From Hydrangea macrophylla (lineage: Eukaryota > Streptophyta > Magnoliopsida > Cornales > Hydrangeaceae): a DNA stretch of 64,000 nt. The translations under genes and the position numbers were made by a program. Below, piece after piece: positions 1 to 12,300 of the stretch. The first letter of the stretch is position 1. Each line of letters begins with the position of its first letter. The notes beneath the pieces were generated by a model. The model saw only the letters and a program-made list of their open reading frames with translations. It was not told the DNA's origin and did not search any database. Location: the NCBI GenBank assembly GCA_033977485.1, contig CM066993.1:68984864-69048863 (forward strand), read 5' to 3'.

Positions 1-377
1 GAAGACTCAAAAACACATCATCTGCAAAAGTCCAAGTCCACACACGGTTTTTCCAACACAAACACAAATAAAAAAATAAAATGAAATGAAATAAAAATTA
101 GCACTGTCACACACTCAGTTTGATTATGCCTTGGGAGTGCCGTAGCTTGTTAGTTACTTAGTTTAAGCCGTTTACTTCACATCTCACACATGACCGCATC
201 TATAAATATATATATATATATATATATGGTTAAAAAAAAAACAGTTTTGAACCATTGGATCTACTTGTGAGAGTCAAGAGCATCACCAGAACCGCACTAA
301 AGTGTACAGTTTCTTGGGTACAGGTGGTGATATTTTATCTCACAAAAGAGAGAGTTATATATAAAAGAGTTATATTT
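1..377. other. AT-rich upstream DNA, no gene seen
   Basis: No coding pattern on either strand. A short TA microsatellite lies near 209-228, followed by an A-run. It looks like ordinary plant intergenic DNA. Confidence 0.6.
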
Positions 378-522
378 GGGGCACTAATAATATCCACTAA
401 TACTTACTAACACACTCTATCTCTCTCCTAGTGGCATTGTAGGATCCGCAGTGGACCCCGCAGCACCACTAGGAGAGAGATAGAGTGTGTTAGTAAGTGT
501 TAGTGGATTTTGTTAGTGCCCC
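378..522. mobile_element. Short fold-back element (MITE-like hairpin)
   Basis: The two ends are near-perfect inverted repeats of about 56 bp, starting GGGGCACTAA and ending TTAGTGCCCC. The innermost 27 bp of each arm pair without mismatch, leaving a loop of roughly 35 bp. A transcript would fold into one long hairpin. No clear target-site duplication is seen, so the superfamily is not assigned. Confidence 0.75.
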
Positions 523-1740
523 TAGCATTGCCCTATATAAAAAAATAAGTAATACTTCAGACACCTCACTCACACAACTTTAGACACACATCACTCTAAT
601 GGACTCCACACTGTCAGTGGATCTCATAGTCTCTTTCACTCTTTCCATTAATCCACCTTATAGTGTGTCTAAAATTGCGTGAATTTTAAGTGTATCCCAA
701 ATATTATCCATAAAAAATAATTTTTAAAAAAATAGATTTTAAGCACTGAATCCATTTATGAGAGGAAAAAAGTACCACTTGCATCCAAAAAAACCTGCAA
801 TGTCCTACTTTTTAAAAGGGCAGTGTTATAGTGAGCAGCTTCTCATATGAAAAGACGAATTTTAATCGTTAGATGGGCATCTAGCCATAAGATTACCAAA
901 AATCTGGCACGCGCTTCAAAGCGTGTGGACTTTTTACGAAATCCCCACAAGGCCACATGTCATATGGAGAAACGCTAAAATACTTTTATTTTAAAAAATG
1001 AAAAAACGCTAAATACTTTATTTTTAAAAATGAAAAAAACAATAAGTAAAAAAACAAAATAGATGCTTGGTCCATATAGTTTTAATATGGCAAATTACAC
1101 TGACCTCCCCTGAGGTATCTGATAATTACAGAGACTTTTCTTGTATTTTTAAAAATTACGCTCACCTCTCTTCTATTTTGAAAATGACTGTTACATTCTT
1201 GGACAAATCATCAAAAAAATTACCCACTATCTTTTAAAAATGAAAAAAAAAAAATAAATAAAAATTTAACAATTATGAAAAAAATAATTTTAAAAACCAT
1301 CGACAAAATTTCAGTATATCCAAATCAACCTTTTACTAAATTTGTTTTTTTTTTAAATATCAACAGTAAATTTTAAAAACATAAAAATCATTAACAAAAT
1401 TATCTACTATCACTTTAAAATGAAAAGAATAATAACAACAATGAAAAAAAAATCTCAACAAATTTTTTTTTAAAAAAATGAATAGTTATATTGTATTTTT
1501 GTTTACTTTATATTTTTAAAATTGTGAACTTGCTCCCAACATTATAAATGAGTTGCTTCAATGAAACTTAATTAGTACATGCCTTCCACGGGCATTGCCA
1601 ATATGTGTGTGTGAATAAGACTCCACTGACTTTTTTGTCCAAACCTTCAAGCAATTTGCTACAATTGTCACCAACTCTGTACTTGTTTTTAAAACTAGTC
1701 TTTTTCATTTGATTATTTGGTGAGTTCTTCAATTTCTTTA
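523..1740. other. AT-rich intergenic DNA with decayed repeat arm
   Basis: No gene is supported. The stretch 1088-1230 (GGCAAATTACACTGACCTCC and what follows) resembles the terminal arm of the fold-back element at 1741-2597 and is probably a decayed relative. The rest is A/T-run rich. Confidence 0.5.
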
Positions 1741-2441
1741 GGGCAAATTATACTAACCTCTCTTTAGGTATATGATAATTATAGGGATTTTTCCTTTAGT
1801 TTAGAAAATAACACTTACCTCCCCTCTACCTAATTTTTGTGTATAAGATTATCAAGTTACCCCTTATCTCTTTATATATATATGTGTGCGTGTGTGTGTG
1901 TGCGCGCGCGCGCGCATTAGATAAAATTATATATACATTAACAAATTTTACAATTTAGATTTATAGTATTTAGTCCTTTAACTTTATTAAAATTTGCCAT
2001 TCGAAAAAAAATTTTTTAAATAAAAGAGTAATGCTATGCTTCCCAATTTTTTTTTCCAAAAGTGTTTCTCAACACATGTGGCAGTGGACCCAGTTGATTT
2101 TGATTGATTGTGTTAAGGTGGTTCCACAATGGTATCACTTCAATATCATTTGGGATAAAAATTTGGAAATCATAGAATTACTCAAAATAAATGTTCTAAT
2201 CTCTTTTACTTACTACTTGGACTAAAAAGTTAATGGCTTAATATTAAAAAACTGAATCTGTGAAATATTGTATATTTGTAAACTGTCATAAGTTAGGGCT
2301 AAAGATTATAAAACCTAACTAGTTTACAAATTCATAATATTTTACAGATAAAGTTCAGGCTAAATGCTATAAATTTAAATCTGTAAAATTTTACTAATGT
2401 ATATATAATTTTATCTAATGAGCGAGCACACGGCGCGCACA

Positions 2442-2497
<56 letters not shown>

Positions 2498-2597
2498 AGG
2501 AGATAAGGGGTAAATTGGTAATCTAACACACAAAAAGTAGGTAGAGAGGACGTGAGTGTTATTTTCCAAACTAGAGGGGAGGTGAGTGTAATTTGCC
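1741..2597. mobile_element. Long-TIR fold-back element, MULE-like
   Basis: The element has long inverted terminal arms of about 200 bp or more, starting GGCAAATTA. They contain mirrored microsatellites: (TG)n/(CG)n near 1881-1915 in the left arm and (CA)n near 2435-2490 in the right. A 9-bp direct repeat ATTTCTTTA flanks it (1732-1740 and 2598-2606), the duplication size of Mutator-like elements. No transposase ORF is present. A second MITE is nested in its centre. Confidence 0.7.
2026..2183. mobile_element. Nested MITE, copy 1
   Basis: Imperfect terminal inverted repeats GAGTAATGCTATGCTTCC and GGAAATCATAGAATTACTC bound about 160 bp inside the loop of the larger fold-back element. A related copy is at 18085-18254. 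Flanks are A-rich, so the target duplication is ambiguous. Confidence 0.6.
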
Positions 2598-3038
2598 ATT
2601 TCTTTATTTGTTAATCCTTTTGGGTTTTTCAACGATTGAACCTCCCTTTCGTTTTCAATTGCCTTTATAGTCTCTCTCTCTCTCTCTGTAAACCAAAGGT
2701 AGCCTATTGATAGTTCTGAGTACAATCTCTTGTTATCTGGTGAGCTCTTCAATTTCTCTTCTGGGTTTTCTGAATTAGTTTCATCATTTTGTGTATATAT
2801 ATATTTTCTCAGAGGAACTATAGCTTGATCTAATTTACAGTATTCTTGAAGCTATTACTTTAGGATATATAAAAGCTAAAGTAAGTCCATTTTCTAATTA
2901 AGGTGAACAATTTTTGTATTTGAAAATATCACTTTTGATAGCTAAAGTTAATTCAAATATTTTCTAATTACGGTGAAGCATTTTTAATTTGATCTTCTAT
3001 ATATAAGTGTTCAATAAGCTAAAGTAGTCTCAATTGAG

Positions 3039-3076
<38 letters not shown>

Positions 3077-3339
3077 TTATGGGGGGAGGGGATGAGATTC
3101 GAACTCTGAACCTATGTATTATGTCAAGCTCTTTGTCACTTGAGCTATACCAACCTATGCCTTAATTGATAATCTCTACTTTAGTTGTTTAATTGATAAA
3201 TTCTTCAAATTCCTTTGGCTAATTATTCCGGGTATTCGGAAAATTAAGTGTATGTATTGTATATTTACATATTGATCCAATCTCTAAAGTTCATTAATTT
3301 TCTAAATTTAGGTGAAGAATTTCTATATTTAATCTTAAA
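2598..3339 (+). promoter_or_regulatory. Upstream region and probable leader of the kinase gene
   Basis: This 740-bp stretch precedes the kinase start codon. It has CT-rich leader-like runs (2672-2690, 3044-3073). A possible 5'-UTR intron runs from a GTGAGC donor at 2740 to a TTTAG acceptor ending at 3311, leaving 28 leader bases before the ATG. This is inference from splice-site consensus only; a transcript would settle it. No convincing TATA box is assigned. Confidence 0.35.
3076..3165 (-). mobile_element. tRNA-derived SINE-like fragment
   Basis: On the minus strand a tRNA-like head is readable: TAGCTCAAGTGA resembles a Pol III A box and GGTTCAGAGTTCGAATC a B box, at tRNA-like spacing. A (GA)n run follows. 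A similar head is at 18394-18490. There is no tRNA cloverleaf, so it is not called a tRNA gene. Confidence 0.45.
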
Positions 3340-6300
3340 ATGGCGGTTGGATTGATCGAAGGAAGTTTATCAGAAGAGATAATGAAGCTACTATTATCAT
3401 TGGCTTCAAATTGGGGGGACATAATTGATTCAAAGACATTGAAAATTGTTCATTTAAAGGGTGCTATGACTAATAGGGTTTATAAGGTGAGTTGGGCTAC
3501 AAAATTGGAAGATTTGAACCGGACCGTTTTGGTTCGGATTTATGGGGAAGGTGTTGAGGCTTTCTTCAACCGTGATGAGGAGATTCGGACCTTCGAGTGC
3601 GTGTCGGTCCACGGACTTGGGCCTCGGCTGCTTGGGCGGTTCCCTGAGGGTCGGGTCGAGGAGTTCATTCATGCTAAGGTATGTCATATGTATATATATA
3701 TGTACATATGTATTGGCGTATTTCGTATTCATTGAGATTTTTTTTTGGTTTGTAGATTCGTGGGTAGAAGGGAAAAAAAGAAAAGAAAAAAAGAGGAGAG
3801 AAATACAGTTGTGTTTTTCTCCTACTTAAATAAAATAAAAGTTTAAAAAAAATCAAAATATTATGGTAACTTAAGAAACAAGGGAGAACAGAGACTTACA
3901 AAATTAAAATTTTAAATTAATTTATTACTATATTTTCTTTTCATTCCTATATTCCTTAATATTTTATAACCAAACAAGGAAGACCTTGTTGTCCTTATTA
4001 TTTTTCTTACGGAATCCATGATCCAAACATAGCCTTCAGAACTTTAATTTGTGCTTATTGTTAAAAGTTAAATTGTGTCATGGACCATGGTCATGTTTTT
4101 GGGTTTGTGAAAGTTGATCTGATGATTCTCTTTATTTGTTAAAACCTCCCACTTATATTCTGCATCTCTAGACATGTCTTTTTAACTAAATAAGTAAAGA
4201 TGTTCAACATGACTCATTGTTCTACTTTCAGGGGCGTATCCAGAAATCTTATTCAATGGGTACCAATCTGGGACTTAGGCTATGTGGGGGTTCGATGTAG
4301 CGGCTTCGAGGCGATTTTTTTTTTGTTTACTTAACCATAATTATGTGTAGAATTGATTGTATGTCCAAAATGTTCTAATACCACCATACAATTTTTAACA
4401 TAACCTTTTATTTAAAAATTTTAGTAGTTTTTGGGCACATTTTCAGTGAAGTTGTACATTATCAAACGAACTGAAAAAAAAAAATTTGCAATGCTAAAAT
4501 TTTTCATTAATAGAACTTAATTGGGTTATCAAACAAACCCTTAGTTAAGTACCGGAAATTAAGTGTTGTATTTTACTGGAAATTTTAAGCGATTAAATTT
4601 GCAAAATTAAAAATAATGTTTCAAGTATTGAAATAGACGACATTCATCAGTGAATATTTTCAGTAGATAGATAGATGGTGGGGTTTTCTAAGTAATATTT
4701 ATAAAATAAGGGGCTGAAAATCATATCAATTTTTCAAAAAAAGAAACAAGAAATAAATAGAGAGATAGATAGTGGGGTTTTCTAGGTAATATTTATAAAA
4801 TAAGGGGTTGAAAACCAAATCAGTTTTTCAAGAAAAAAAAAAAAGAAAAAGAAAGAAACTAAAGCAGGGAGAGTCGAACACTGATTTTTGGGTTGAAGCC
4901 AAGGTAATAAAACCACTAGGGCAGCAATATCTTCCATTCAAGAACTTAAGTGTAGAAATATTTATAATATATAAGTTAAGTGGGTACCAGATGGCAGCTT
5001 ACTTTAATCATCACTCCGAGTAAATATTCAATGTAACGGGGATACCACGTCAGCAAAATAACATACTCACAAGTTGGGATTTATGCTGACGTGGATGAGA
5101 TTTTTCCTAAAAATAGGGAGTGTAGATGAATAAATAAAGGGTTCAGATTTAGTTGTGATACCACGTCAGCAAAATAACCGTTGCAATGAATATTTTCTCC
5201 ATCACTCCAAAGGTAAATACAAAGACCGATATGATCGAAAATTCCACTAAATCCAAAAAGTTCCTCTGAAAATTTTGCCCTGTTTGGGAAACTGATTGTA
5301 ATCGCTAACCATTTGAATGTAGTTTTCAGACTAGGGTTGCTTTATGCAATCACTGATTTTCAATGATCTTCATCGGTTATATTGATAAAGTGGTGTCACA
5401 AGTTAATAAAATCTATATATTCAGACACAAGTTTATCCTAATTTCATGAAGAAAAAAATGGGCAATTTGGGTTTAGTCCAATATAATGTACTTTTTAAGC
5501 ATTAGGTCCATTATCGAATTTTTTTAGTGAAAAGTCCCTCAACATAAAATTGGATAAAAAAAATCCCGAGGATTTTGTGATATTTCACTAAACTTTGAAA
5601 TTTCATAAGAAAGTTTATCAAAATTTTAAAAAACCGTTTGGGAATTTTTTGCTCAGTTTTTATATGTAAGGACTTTTCACTAAAAAAGTTTCCATTGTGT
5701 CCTTTAACCAATATTTTTCCTAACGGCGGACTTAACACTAATTAACCCAAAAAAAGATAGTTGCACATAAACATCATATTTAGTAAAGTGTACAAATGAC
5801 GTGATGTCACCGTTACATTAAACAATGTCTCCCCGAACAGGGCCTTAGTCGGGTGAGTCAGAGATTTTAGTTGTGCAACAACAAAAAAAAAAAATTGGTG
5901 TTATGCTTATAAATCCATGACACTCACACACAACACCCACTCATAAAGATATAAATGTATATATTGCAATTATATATAATTATAATACTAGCTTTCTAAC
6001 ATTTTGTTTTGGATTCCCAGACACTCTCAGCCGGTGATCTGCGGGACCCAAAAATCTCTGCTCTGATAGCTTCTAAATTGAGGGACTTTCATAACCTTGA
6101 CATGCCTGGTCCAAAGAATGTACTTATTTGGAACAGAATGAGGTATAAATTTTTTTCCCATATAAAAAAACATCAAATGTTTTCTTAGAATTCAAATATG
6201 CATATATTGATTTTCTATGTTCTTTCCCCAGAAACTGCCTTAGTAAGGCCAGAAGTTTAATTTCCTCAGAACATAAGAAGGAATTTAAAGTCGACACTAT

Positions 6301-9300
6301 AGAGGAGGAAATCAATAAGCTGGAAAAGGAATTGTCAAAAGACTATCAAGAGATTGGGTTTTGTCACAATGATTTGCAATATGGTAATATCATGATTGAT
6401 GAAGATACAAGATTACTCACCCTAATTGTAAGTCAACCTTTTTTTTTGGTATTTATAAGCATTTTTGTTGTGGAATCTATTTTGAAATTATTTTTGCTGC
6501 AAGTCTTTTCTCTATTGGTTTTCTTGTAGAAATAATCTTGTGTGACTTCAATTATATATAATTTGAGTATTAATATGTGGATCCTATACTGGTTCCACAC
6601 AAATGATCGGAGATCACAATGGATGTCTCACGGACAGTCACATAAAATAATTTCTTGTTTTTTTTTTGGATAAATAATAATTTCTTGTTTTCTTGACCTT
6701 TATACAGAAAGTGTGTTGAATTTTTTTTTCTCCGATTAAGTTTAATAGAATGAAAAAAAACATAATTTTAATGGGTTTTTTTTTTTTTTACCAAGTTACT
6801 ATAATAGATAGTGATTGCAACACATGTAATACACATACATATGTTGCCAAGAAATTTTATCCTTGAACTTATTTGTTATTGTTATACAGGATTATGAGTA
6901 TGCAAGCTACAATCCAATAGCAAGTGACTTTGCAAGTCACTTCTGTGAAATGGCAGCAAACTATCATACCGAGACACCCCATATTTTAGACTACACCAAG
7001 TACCCTGGTAACCATTTCTTCACATATCCTTTTTTTCTTCTTTATTATTATTATTTTTTGGGTGTTTCAATAATTGCTTTCATTTCTTCATCTTTTTCTT
7101 TATGATAATGTATGTAAGATTGGGTTTCATACTCAAAAGTATTTTGTAACAGATCTTGAAGAGCGTCAAAGATTCGTTCGTACATACCTCAATTCTACAG
7201 GTTAGTCTATTTTCTTATGCTATTCTTTCAGACTTGTGTATATATATATATATATATATATTTTTTTAAGGTCTGTATTCATTAATATTCCAAAATTAGA
7301 ATCACCAAGAATTAGAGATCAATCTCCAAAAGTTAACTCAATCATATTGTAAGAAATATTGTGGGCCATACGGGCAGCCACATATCATTGGATTGGGTCC
7401 AATGGACTTTGGCTCTTGGAGCCCTAAGGTTTGATGAACATGTGTGTGTATACATATATAATATAAACACACATATGCTATCTATCCTAAGCACTTTTGG
7501 CAGCCTCTCTTTCTCTCCCCTCTCTCTCTCACGTTTTCTCTCTCTAAGCTAGCTATCACCATGGAGCTATAGGATTTAGCGCGTGACTATCACGGGGATC
7601 ACTCTAGTAGTGTTCTCTACAACCTATGCGAAGCACAAGAGAGTACACAGAAGCAAAGAAGGAGCAGCCGTTCGTGGGATTCACTGTCCGGCTTGTAACA
7701 ACACCGATTCATCGATCCGTTGGGTTATTCCACTAGGTAAGTCACCTATGCCCAACCTGTATGCATATGTGCATATTATTTTACATTGGTATCAGAGCCT
7801 TTAGGTTGTTGATTCGCTTGTTTTATGAACCCAAAATGAATCTACCATTAAAGCTCTCGAAACTTTTAACATAAACTTGATAAAATCGATTTTTAAGTAG
7901 GTCTACATGAATACTCTTATAGAAGTCCAAATTTTTCTATATGTTTGTATCCTTTATGGTCTCTAGAGTCCCCTCATGAAGTTTCATGATAGGGAGAAAA
8001 TCAAAACCCTAACTTTTGGGCATTGTAAAACACAAGTTTTTTCAAGAGACTTCGAGTCTATTTTCAGTCAACCTAAAGTGGTTACAATTCTGAAAATTGG
8101 TGCGCAATTAAATTATGTTGCGATTGCTCTTGATCATGCCTTCGCGAATCAGGTTCGTTGATGGGTATAGAAGATGATGAACACCAATTTTTTTTTATAA
8201 AAAAAATGGCTCTGTTGCGGCTCCATGTAAATTTGACTTTTGTTAGACCTTGTTTGGCTGCTTTACTAGACTACAAGATTCGTTTTTTTTTTTCTTTTAA
8301 TCAAAGCCAACATGTACTAGACTACATGGTTTAAAATGATTATATATGGATCTGATTTCCTTGGTTGAAGATGGAAACCAGTGAAAGAATTTTGCCCCAG
8401 GCGCATTTAGTAGCATAGACTAGAAGGCTTGTTTGGCAGAATTTTTTTTTATATTTGGAATACATTAATTGGATGATGCTGACCATTAAAGTTTCATTGC
8501 CAAAGGGCTTTGAAAAGTGGCGCATGGGTTCTCAGTATTAGGTTTCAAATATTATTTATTTCAATGTTATGTCCACTGTGTGGGTCAAAGTTTTGAAAAT
8601 TTATTTTTAATTGTTTTGATATTTTATAGCATAAAAGATATGTTTTATATGTGTTTTTAATTGCTTAAAACATTCAAAAATGCATATTAATTTTTGAATT
8701 TGATATAGTGTTAAGTACACTATAAGGGATTCTAAGATAATTTTTTGTATAAATTATATGTATTTTAGGTATTTTAGAGCATATAATTTATGTTTTTTGG
8801 GCATTTATTAAATTGCTTAAAATAGCTAAAATACATTATTAATTTTAGTATTTAATAAGAGACATATAGGACACTGTTTTAAGACCATATAAAATTTTGA
8901 GGGACCCATAGATAATTTTTGATAAGTTATCTAAATCATATTAATATTTTAGAGCATATAAATATGTGTTTTTGTATACATATTAAATTGCTCAAATTAT
9001 TTTTATTGATTATTAGTTTATGGAATTAACATAATGTGTTTAGCACACTAGTGGTAGCTTGAGGAAATTTTTTTTGTGAATTTTCTCGCTCTTTGTGATA
9101 TATTTTAGAGCATATATTGTGTTGAGTTCGAGATATTAATTGCTTAAAATATAACAAAAGAAGTAATTAATTCTTGAACTTAATGAATGGTATTTTTGTA
9201 CACTGTTTGGAGACTTGAATTTTTTTTTTTTTTTTTGTTTATGAATTATCTCATTTTGTTTTGGCATTTTAGAGCATAAAATTTATGCTTTTAGGCATTT

Positions 9301-12300
9301 TTTTTATTGCTTAAAATAGCCAAAATAAACTATTAATTTTTTTAAAAAATTAATATGGGGTGCTTAGAACACCATATTAGACCACTGAAAATCCTTGGAG
9401 AATAAATTCCTCAGAAATTTTGTATTTTTGAAAATTTAGTTGCTCATAGTTATTTTGTTTAACTAGATCAATTTAATTTGTTAAATTAATTCAAAATATT
9501 TTTTAGCCTTAATAAAATTCTGAAAATTATTATTTATAATGAAAAATCAGTTTTTCAGTTAATTAAATTTTCCATGAGGTTTTAAATTAATTTGTTAATT
9601 TAAAAGCCCTTAATGAATTGGTTTTAAAATATGTTTTAAAATCGAAAATTGTGTTAAAATTAGTAAATAATCCAGGATTTTTTTTACTAGATTTTACTTA
9701 GCTTATGGGAGCTATCCAGGCTGTGCAATAATTATTTTATTGCACATTTTATTTTTTTTAGAGGCTCGTTGCATTATAGGTCATGTTTAATTACTATTGT
9801 TTGTGATTGGATGACCCGAGACATCTAATCCTCCTCCTTAAATGGAGTGATAGATTAGTCCATTCATTTTAAATAGACCGCATGAGTGCTTGGTGTACGT
9901 GATTAATACATTAATTTGGATCAAATGAATGGACAATTTTATTGACAATTTGTAGATCTTGTGTCCTCGTGATGTATGTTCAAGGTTGTTCTTGTATATG
10001 TTTATGAACAAAGCATTCCTATTTATTTTTGGGCTATAAATGTAATGTGAGGACGAGTGTTTTATTTCTTGCATTGGAAAAGCCTACTTGTAAAGGGATG
10101 GTTTTCTTTGTTCATTCATCATAAACTTGAATTACCTTAGCATGAGTTTTGAGTTGTCAATTCGAACCCACGTGGGGGTCCATGCGCACTTTTGTTGTAT
10201 GGCGCACTTTATATCATTGTGGATAATCTTAGATAGGTCATTGTACCATCTAATTGATGTTTGTTTAGATAAATCAATTATAAAAGATTTTTCTTGATTT
10301 ACAAAATTAAGATTTGATTAATGAGCAATAACAAATTTTTTGGTCTTAAATTGTAAATAGGAAAAAATTCATTTGTAATTGGATTTTAAAACAAACTTTA
10401 TGAAATGTGCAAATAATAATGTCAATCTCTTGTGCATGTTCTTAAATGTTTTTTAAACCACACTTCGTTAATCTTTACAAAGATAACAAGTTTAACGGGA
10501 CTAATTTTTTTGTAATATAGCACTGCAAAGTAACACACCTACAGAATGAGTAAGAGCTTTTGGGCTTTAGACTTATTCTATGGTCCAACCTATTCAACCG
10601 AATAATGGGCCTCCGGTCCAACATTGTTATAACCTTGATAGCCGATAGCACTTGGCTCAAGTAGGATCATAGCACGCGCTTTGTGATAAGCAGTATGCAT
10701 CATGATCTTGTTGGGAAGTATATGTACTACCCAATAGCCAAAGAATTGTGGAATCAATTCAGATTTGCTTTCAATGGCACATTTACTACTAGATTGAGTA
10801 TCTAGTTATGAAGTTCGTGAAAGTAAAGGGAATGTTCCAAGTACATGATGACTGAACATCTAAGGTCGATGTCAGGTATGATTCATGATTTCATATATAT
10901 GAGCCTTGTTTAGTGGGTAAAGCATGGCGAAAGCCTTTAGAGAGGCTATTAGAGCTACTCAAGCATTAACGCTAGTTCACTTAGGTATCTGTGGACCTAT
11001 GGTTGTAAAGGCACATCATGGTGCCTCTTATTTTCTCACTTTTATAGATGACTTTTGCGCGATATGAGGATCACAGTACTTATCTAATCAGTTCAGAGAA
11101 CTGTGTGAGGAATCATCTCACTTGTATCTCACTTGTATGCATCTCACATACACACACACACACATACACACACACACACACACACACGAATTGCTTACTA
11201 TGATACTTATGGATTAACAATCATCTCATGAAAGAAACATACACAATGAAATGTAAAGCTGATATCCATATATTAAAATATCAATGTCTCACACATATAG
11301 TAATGGTTTGAGGGCACAAACCCAACAAATATGGTCTGGGAGTTAGTTGACATTCCACCTGTGCGTAAGACTATTGGAGACAAGTGTGTTTTCAAAATCT
11401 AACACAAGACAGATGGTTCAATTGATAAGTATTAGGCGCACCTTGTGGCGATAGTTTGTACCCAGAGAGGGTATAGACCATGGAAACATGTTCTCCCAAA
11501 GGGTGGGATCTGACTCCATTCGCCTTATCCTAGCAATTGTCGTACATTTAGTTTTGGAACCTTTTTAGTTGGATGTTTAAACTATTTTTTTTCTCAATGG
11601 AGAACGAGACGGCGAGATAAATATGGATCTGTCCATTGGTTTTGTGACCAAAGGGAATGAGAGCAAAAAGTATGCCGTCTCAAACGATCCGTTTATTATC
11701 TCAAGCTAGCAATCGTCTAAGTAGTGGTATAATGTGTGTACATTAAACGATCCAAGAAAAGTGTTCTAATTCTTTGCGTGTTGATGACATTTTTCTAGCT
11801 GGGAATGAGATGAGTTCCATTATTGCCACTTGAGAGTGGTTGTCCTCTCAGTTTGAGATTGAGGATATGGGTGATGCCAACTATGTATTGGGAGTTTAGA
11901 TTGTGAGAGATCGTTCTTAGAACTTTTGAGTTTTGAATGTTTTTCACATAAAAAGCTATAAACCCATTGATATCCCATTTTTTGGGACTCACCTTGACCT
12001 TAGATCAATGTCTTAAGAATAATGAGAAAAGGAAACAAATGTCCAGTTTACCATTGCGTCTGTAATAGAAAATATGAAGTATACTATGTTGTGTACTCAG
12101 TCAGATGTCTGCTATGCGGTTGGTTTAATTAGTCATTGCCGTAGCAACCTTGGTCCTGTCACTAGAGAGTAGTGAAGATGATCTTGCAATATATTCGTAG
12201 GACTGTGGACCTTGCCTTATGTTGTCAGTAATGGAAGCATAATTTGTGGTGGGCTTACCAGCTCTTTGAGAAGCTGTTTTGGTTGAAGAATTTTTGCAGT

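Noticed and set aside
2332..2752. Open frames with long VCVCVC stretches on the minus strand
   Set aside because: Pure product of the CA microsatellite in the fold-back element arm.
3076..3165. A tRNA gene
   Set aside because: A- and B-box-like words are present but no acceptor or anticodon stems can be paired.
6332..6529. A stand-alone 65-residue protein starting [10 protein letters not shown]
   Set aside because: It is exon 3 of the choline kinase read through its donor site into the intron.
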